Shown: piece by piece, positions 5,873-8,482 of the stretch
How the letters are laid out: each line of letters opens with the position of its first letter
How positions within the stretch are numbered: position 1 is the first letter of the stretch
From: an uncultured Eubacteriales bacterium
GTDB taxonomy: Bacteria > Bacillota > Clostridia > Oscillospirales > Oscillospiraceae
Assembly (NCBI GenBank): GCA_902475855.1
Contig: CABSBF010000073.1
Location: 1 to 8,482 of the forward strand
Length of the DNA stretch: 8,482 nucleotides
Direction: 5' to 3'
Made by a program: the position numbers and the translations under genes
Notes under the pieces: generated by a model
Databases searched by the model: none
What the model was told of the DNA's origin: nothing
What the model saw: only the letters and a program-made list of their open reading frames with translations

Positions 5873-7290
5873 AGTTTTGCCAGTACCGCGACGAGGAAAT
5901 CCCACGTCCGCGCGACGGAGGCCAGCTCCAGCCGCTCGCGGGAGGTGTGGATGTCATGCATCTGCGGGCCGAAGGAAACAGCGTCCAGTCCCTTCAGGCG
6001 GTCGGAGAAAATGCCGCATTCCAGGCCTGCATGGATCACGTCCACCGCGGGTGCTTTCCCATACAGCTCCTCAAAGGTACTTATCATCGTCTCGCGCAGC
6101 CGGGAATCCTTCCGATATTCCCACGCAGGGTATTCGCCCATCTGGGAATAGGATGCTCCGTACTTTTCCGCCAGCGCCGCGAGGCAGGCGGTCAGCGCAG
6201 CCTTTTCCGCGCCCACAGAACTGCGGACGGAGAAGGTCATCGTCACGGCGTTCTCCGCCGTTTTCAGAACGCCGAGGTTCAGGGAGGTCTGCACCAGGCC
6301 CTCGATGTCTGCGCTCATCTTCTGCACCCCGTTGGGCAGCTCGCACAGCAGGCCGAGCACGGCCGCCGTGCAGCAGGGCGTGAGTGCGCGCGCTGCCTGC
6401 GCAGGCTCGCAGGTGATGACCGCGTGCGGCTCAGTCGCGGGAAGCTCCTGCATGCAGTGCTTTTTCGCTTCCTCAAAGCGTGCGGTAAAGTCTTCCGTAT
6501 CGGAAACAAGCAGCGCCTCGCAGCTTCTGGGAATGGCGTTGTCCTTCGCACCGCCGTCCACCCGCACCAGACGGAATTCCGGCAGGCGGGACAAAAGCGT
6601 CCCCATGAGCTTATTGGCATTGACGCGTCCCTTATTGATCTCCACGCCGCTGTGACCGCCGGTCAGACCCTCCACCCGCACGCGCCATGCACGGCCCTGT
6701 GCAGGCTCCCAGGCCGCCGGGAGCGTGACCGTCGCCGTTGCGCCGCCGGCACAGCCGGCCGTCAGGATGCCCTCGTCCTCGGAGTCGATGTTCAGCATCA
6801 CACGGCCCTTGAGCACGCTCATATCCATGGCGTCCGCGCCCAGCATCCCGATCTCCTCGTCAACGGTGAACACCGCCTCAAGCGGCGGGTGCGCAAGCTC
6901 GTCGGATGCCAGCACCGCCAGCGTATAGGCGACCGCAATGCCGTCGTCGCCGCCCAGTGTCGTTCCCTCGGCAAAGAGATACGTGCCGTCCTGCCGCAGA
7001 CGCAGGCCGTCGGCAGAAAAGTCGATGTCGCAGTCGGCGTCCTTTTCGCAGACCATATCCAGATGACCCTGCAAAATGACCGTCGGATGATCCTCATAGC
7101 CGGGCGTGCCGTCTTTATAGATGACGACATTGTTGTGCGCGTCCTGCACATACTTCAGGCCGTGCGCCTGCGCGAAGCGGACACAGTAATCGGAAATGCG
7201 CTTGGTGTCGCGCGAGCCGTGCGGAATGGCGCACAGCTCTTCAAAATAGTGCAGCGCCGCCTGAGGGCGCAGATGTTCAAGAACGGACAT
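5869..7290 (-). CDS. pepD: Aminoacyl-histidine dipeptidase, M20 metallopeptidase
   Basis: This cytosolic di-zinc dipeptidase of the PepD (carnosinase-like, M20C) type cleaves Xaa-His and other dipeptides, and serves peptide use or turnover. The 473 residues compare with about 485 in E. coli PepD. Predicted metal and catalytic residues by motif are His76 and Asp78 (GHLDMV), Asp115 (LGGDDGI), the general base Glu145 with ligand Glu146 (DEEIG), Asp169 (NIDSED) and His448 near the C terminus. A dimerisation or lid domain occupies the middle, as in the family. The ATG at 7290 has AAAGGAG seven bases upstream, and the longer in-frame upstream extension crosses the promoter and is rejected. The promoter is at 7319-7347, and transcription ends in the terminator shared with the reductase gene. 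Substrate range is inferred from family only. Confidence 0.95.
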   Translation of the reverse strand: MSVLEHLRPQAALHYFEELCAIPHGSRDTKRISDYCVRFAQAHGLKYVQDAHNNVVIYKDGTPGYEDHPTVILQGHLDMVCEKDADCDIDFSADGLRLRQDGTYLFAEGTTLGGDDGIAVAYTLAVLASDELAHPPLEAVFTVDEEIGMLGADAMDMSVLKGRVMLNIDSEDEGILTAGCAGGATATVTLPAAWEPAQGRAWRVRVEGLTGGHSGVEINKGRVNANKLMGTLLSRLPEFRLVRVDGGAKDNAIPRSCEALLVSDTEDFTARFEEAKKHCMQELPATEPHAVITCEPAQAARALTPCCTAAVLGLLCELPNGVQKMSADIEGLVQTSLNLGVLKTAENAVTMTFSVRSSVGAEKAALTACLAALAEKYGASYSQMGEYPAWEYRKDSRLRETMISTFEELYGKAPAVDVIHAGLECGIFSDRLKGLDAVSFGPQMHDIHTSRERLELASVARTWDFLVAVLAKL

Positions 7291-7318
7291 AGAAACACTC
7301 CTTTCCAATATCAGTGTA

Positions 7319-7347
7319 ATTATACCACATTTTCCGAAACTTGTCCA
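7319..7347 (-). promoter_or_regulatory. Promoter of pepD
   Basis: On the minus strand there is a -35 TGGACA (7342-7347), a 17-base spacer and a perfect -10 TATAAT (7319-7324). The expected start near 7312 gives a leader of about 20 bases. The -35 overlaps GGACAAG, the core of the known B. subtilis SpoIIID site, which may be chance. Confidence 0.85.
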
Positions 7348-7362
7348 CGCAAACCGCTTGCG
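7348..7362. promoter_or_regulatory. Dyad between divergent promoters, possible operator
   Basis: CGCAA (7348-7352) and TTGCG (7358-7362) form a perfect 5-bp dyad with a five-base centre. It fills the gap between the pepD -35 and the -35 of the zinc-ribbon operon, overlapping the latter. The position would let one protein control both directions. No regulator gene is in the window. Confidence 0.35.
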
Positions 7363-7386
7363 AAAATCCATAGGGTATGGCATAAT
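7358..7386 (+). promoter_or_regulatory. Promoter of the zinc-ribbon/ferredoxin operon
   Basis: A -35 TTGCGA (7358-7363), a 17-base spacer and a -10 CATAAT (7381-7386) are preceded by TG (7378-7379), giving an extended -10. The expected start is near 7393, about 25 bases before the ATG. Confidence 0.75.
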
Positions 7387-7416
7387 CAAACCGTAATCCG
7401 AAAGGAGGAATATATT

Positions 7417-7704
7417 ATGATTCTCGACGGCTGTCAGGGTAAGCCCCGCACACCCACGATCGAAGAAAAAACCTGCCCGCAATGCGGCCATACCATAGAG
7501 ATTTTCTCGACCGACACGGAGGTCGCCTGCGAAAACTGCGGCTTTGTGGTCTACAACGATGCGCTGAGCTGTGTGCAGTGGTGTAAATATGCCAGGCAAT
7601 GCGTCGGCGACGCGATGTATGAGCAGATGATGCAGGTCGCCGCACGCCAGAAGGAGGAGGCGGCGAAAAAACGGAAAAAGCGTCTGGAGGAAACGACGAA
7701 ATGA
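7417..7704 (+). CDS. Small zinc-ribbon Cys-rich protein, function unknown
   Basis: This 95-residue soluble protein has eight cysteines. C20-x2-C23 and C38-x2-C41 form a classical zinc ribbon (CPQCGH and CENCGF). A second cluster, C52-x3-C56-x5-C62, lies in CVQWCKYARQC, and Cys6 stands alone near the start. The tail from about 75 is highly charged (KKRKKR, 84-89) and probably helical. AGGAGG sits eight bases before the ATG. Its stop overlaps the start of the downstream ferredoxin-like gene (ATGA), so the two are co-translated and probably act together. I recall similar CxxxCKYAxxCVG segments in clostridial proteins but cannot name a function. The second motif might bind zinc or an iron-sulfur cluster; this is inference. 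There is no signal peptide or membrane segment. Confidence 0.88.
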   Translation: MILDGCQGKPRTPTIEEKTCPQCGHTIEIFSTDTEVACENCGFVVYNDALSCVQWCKYARQCVGDAMYEQMMQVAARQKEEAAKKRKKRLEETTK

Positions 7705-8348
7705 TTCGAAAAATCATTGTTATAGATGAAGAAAAATGCAACGGCTGCGGCCTGTGCGCCAAGGCCTGCCACGAGGGTGCAATCGACATTGTGGATGGCA
7801 AGGCACGCCTGGCACGGGAGCATTTCTGCGACGGGCTGGGTGACTGCCTGCCCGCCTGCCCCATGGGCGCGATCACCTTTGTGCAGCGGGAAGCGCCGGC
7901 CTACGATGAAGCGGCCGTCCTCGCCGCAAAGAAGCCGGCGCATATCTGCCCCGGCAGCCGCGCAAGCATGGGTGCACCGGGCGCTTCACTGCGCAACTGG
8001 CCCGTGCAGCTCAAGCTGCTGGGCTATGCAGCCCCCTATTATGACAACGCCGACCTGCTGATTGCGGCCGACTGCACCGCCTTTGCCTGTCCGGACTTCC
8101 ATCAGAACTATCTCAAGGGCCGCACGGTCTTGATCGGCTGTCCGAAGCTGGACGCGGTCAATTACGCCGAGAAGCTGACGGAGATCTTCTGCCGCAACAA
8201 CGTGCGTTCCGTTCTCGTCACGCGGATGGAAGTTCCCTGCTGCGGCGGTCTGCCCTTTGCGGTGCAGCAGGCGATTGAGGCCAGCGGCAGGGAAATCCCC
8301 CTGCGGGTCGTGATTCTTGCGCCGGACGGGCGCGAGGTTTCCGCCTGA
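7701..8348 (+). CDS. Ferredoxin-like iron-sulfur protein with Cys-rich C-terminal domain
   Basis: This 215-residue cytosolic redox protein starts with a bacterial ferredoxin fold. Cys13, 16, 19 and 23 form a full 4Fe-4S motif. The second motif has only Cys43, Cys49 and Cys53 (CDGLGDCLPACP): the second cysteine position is Leu46, suggesting a 3Fe-4S or labile cluster. The remaining 150 residues carry HICPG (81-85), Cys125 and Cys130, GCPKLD (146-151) and the striking VPCCGG (178-183). These are arranged like a domain of the anaerobe ferredoxin family I recall but cannot name. Electron transfer is likely, but the partner is unknown. The ATG at 7701 overlaps the preceding gene's stop by four bases, with GGAGG 10 bases upstream. 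Alternatives are a thiol- or metal-binding role for the C-terminal domain. Confidence 0.88.
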   Translation: MIRKIIVIDEEKCNGCGLCAKACHEGAIDIVDGKARLAREHFCDGLGDCLPACPMGAITFVQREAPAYDEAAVLAAKKPAHICPGSRASMGAPGASLRNWPVQLKLLGYAAPYYDNADLLIAADCTAFACPDFHQNYLKGRTVLIGCPKLDAVNYAEKLTEIFCRNNVRSVLVTRMEVPCCGGLPFAVQQAIEASGREIPLRVVILAPDGREVSA

Positions 8349-8364
8349 GCCGGATCGTTCTGCC

Positions 8365-8398
8365 GTCTGCCGCTCTTTCCTGCGCCGCTCCGGCAGAC
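8365..8398 (+). terminator. Possible weak terminator after the ferredoxin-like gene
   Basis: GTCTGCCG (8365-8372) is the reverse complement of CGGCAGAC (8391-8398), with an 18-base loop, starting 16 bases after the stop codon. It is followed by TTCAAATACCATTTC, which is not a strong U-run. It could be a terminator or simply part of the palindromic tail of the window. Confidence 0.35.
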
Positions 8399-8434
8399 TT
8401 CAAATACCATTTCTTGCAGTTTAACCGAATCATA

Positions 8435-8482
8435 ACCACCGGCCGTGCCGGTGGTATGCACTAGCCCCCTTGGGGCATGCCC
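8435..8482. repeat. Cluster of GC-rich palindromes at the window end
   Basis: A perfect 9-bp stem pairs 8435-8443 with 8447-8455 around CGT. It is followed by a second structure, GGTATGC pairing with GCATGCC across an inner GCCCC/GGGGC stem (about 8453-8481). Neither strand has a T-run after the stems, so a simple intrinsic terminator is unlikely. It may be the edge of a dispersed intergenic repeat or of a structured RNA continuing beyond the window. Confidence 0.45.

Noticed and set aside
7291..7599. N-terminal extension of pepD up to 7599
   Set aside because: It crosses the pepD promoter and overlaps the zinc-ribbon gene, while a good ribosome site marks the ATG at 7290.
5947..7704. 585-codon plus-strand frame that runs antisense through pepD and then in frame into the zinc-ribbon gene
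   Set aside because: The part before 7417 mirrors pepD and crosses both promoters. The real start with AGGAGG is at 7417.
8162..8461. Minus-strand 99-codon frame at the right end
   Set aside because: Most of it is antisense to the ferredoxin-like gene, and it starts inside a palindrome without a ribosome site.
1..8482. Search for CRISPR arrays, transposases, toxin-antitoxin pairs or defence genes
   Set aside because: No regularly spaced repeats, transposase motifs or recognisable defence domains were seen. The window reads as core metabolism, repair and sporulation genes.

Overview
The window looks like chromosomal core sequence from an anaerobic, endospore-forming Firmicute with GC-rich genes. 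The best guess is class Clostridia, probably a gut Oscillospirales-type lineage. The evidence is a clear SpoIIID sporulation regulator, a glutamate dehydrogenase closely resembling the Clostridium symbiosum enzyme as I recall it, strong AGGAGG-type ribosome binding sites, and a ferredoxin-like protein of a kind typical of strict anaerobes. I see no phage, insertion sequence, CRISPR array, tRNA or rRNA, and no defence system.

Left part (1-3870, minus strand). A gene-free, structured stretch (1-342) carries the terminator of gdhA. Reading leftwards from a strong promoter at 3842-3870 come serC, serA and gdhA. SerA oxidises 3-phosphoglycerate, SerC transaminates the product with glutamate, and glutamate dehydrogenase can re-form glutamate from the released 2-oxoglutarate. 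serC and serA are translationally coupled. gdhA follows after about 90 bases that contain a hairpin.

Middle (3934-5829). spoIIID and ung (uracil-DNA glycosylase) lie on the minus strand, with a strong intrinsic terminator after spoIIID. The 64 bases between them hold a near-consensus sigma-E promoter for spoIIID. It overlaps a hairpin that would hide the spoIIID ribosome binding site in ung read-through RNA but not in RNA started at the sigma-E promoter. This is the most interesting signal in the window. A short-chain dehydrogenase/reductase gene diverges from ung on the plus strand.

Right part (5839-8482). The reductase gene and a minus-strand M20-type aminoacyl-histidine dipeptidase (pepD) converge on one bidirectional terminator, whose stem includes the pepD stop codon. 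pepD diverges from a two-gene plus-strand operon. Its first gene encodes a small zinc-ribbon protein and its second, overlapping by ATGA, a ferredoxin-like Cys-rich protein. The two divergent promoters are good matches, with a CGCAA-N5-TTGCG dyad between their -35 boxes. The window ends in a run of GC-rich palindromes that may be a terminator or the edge of a dispersed repeat.
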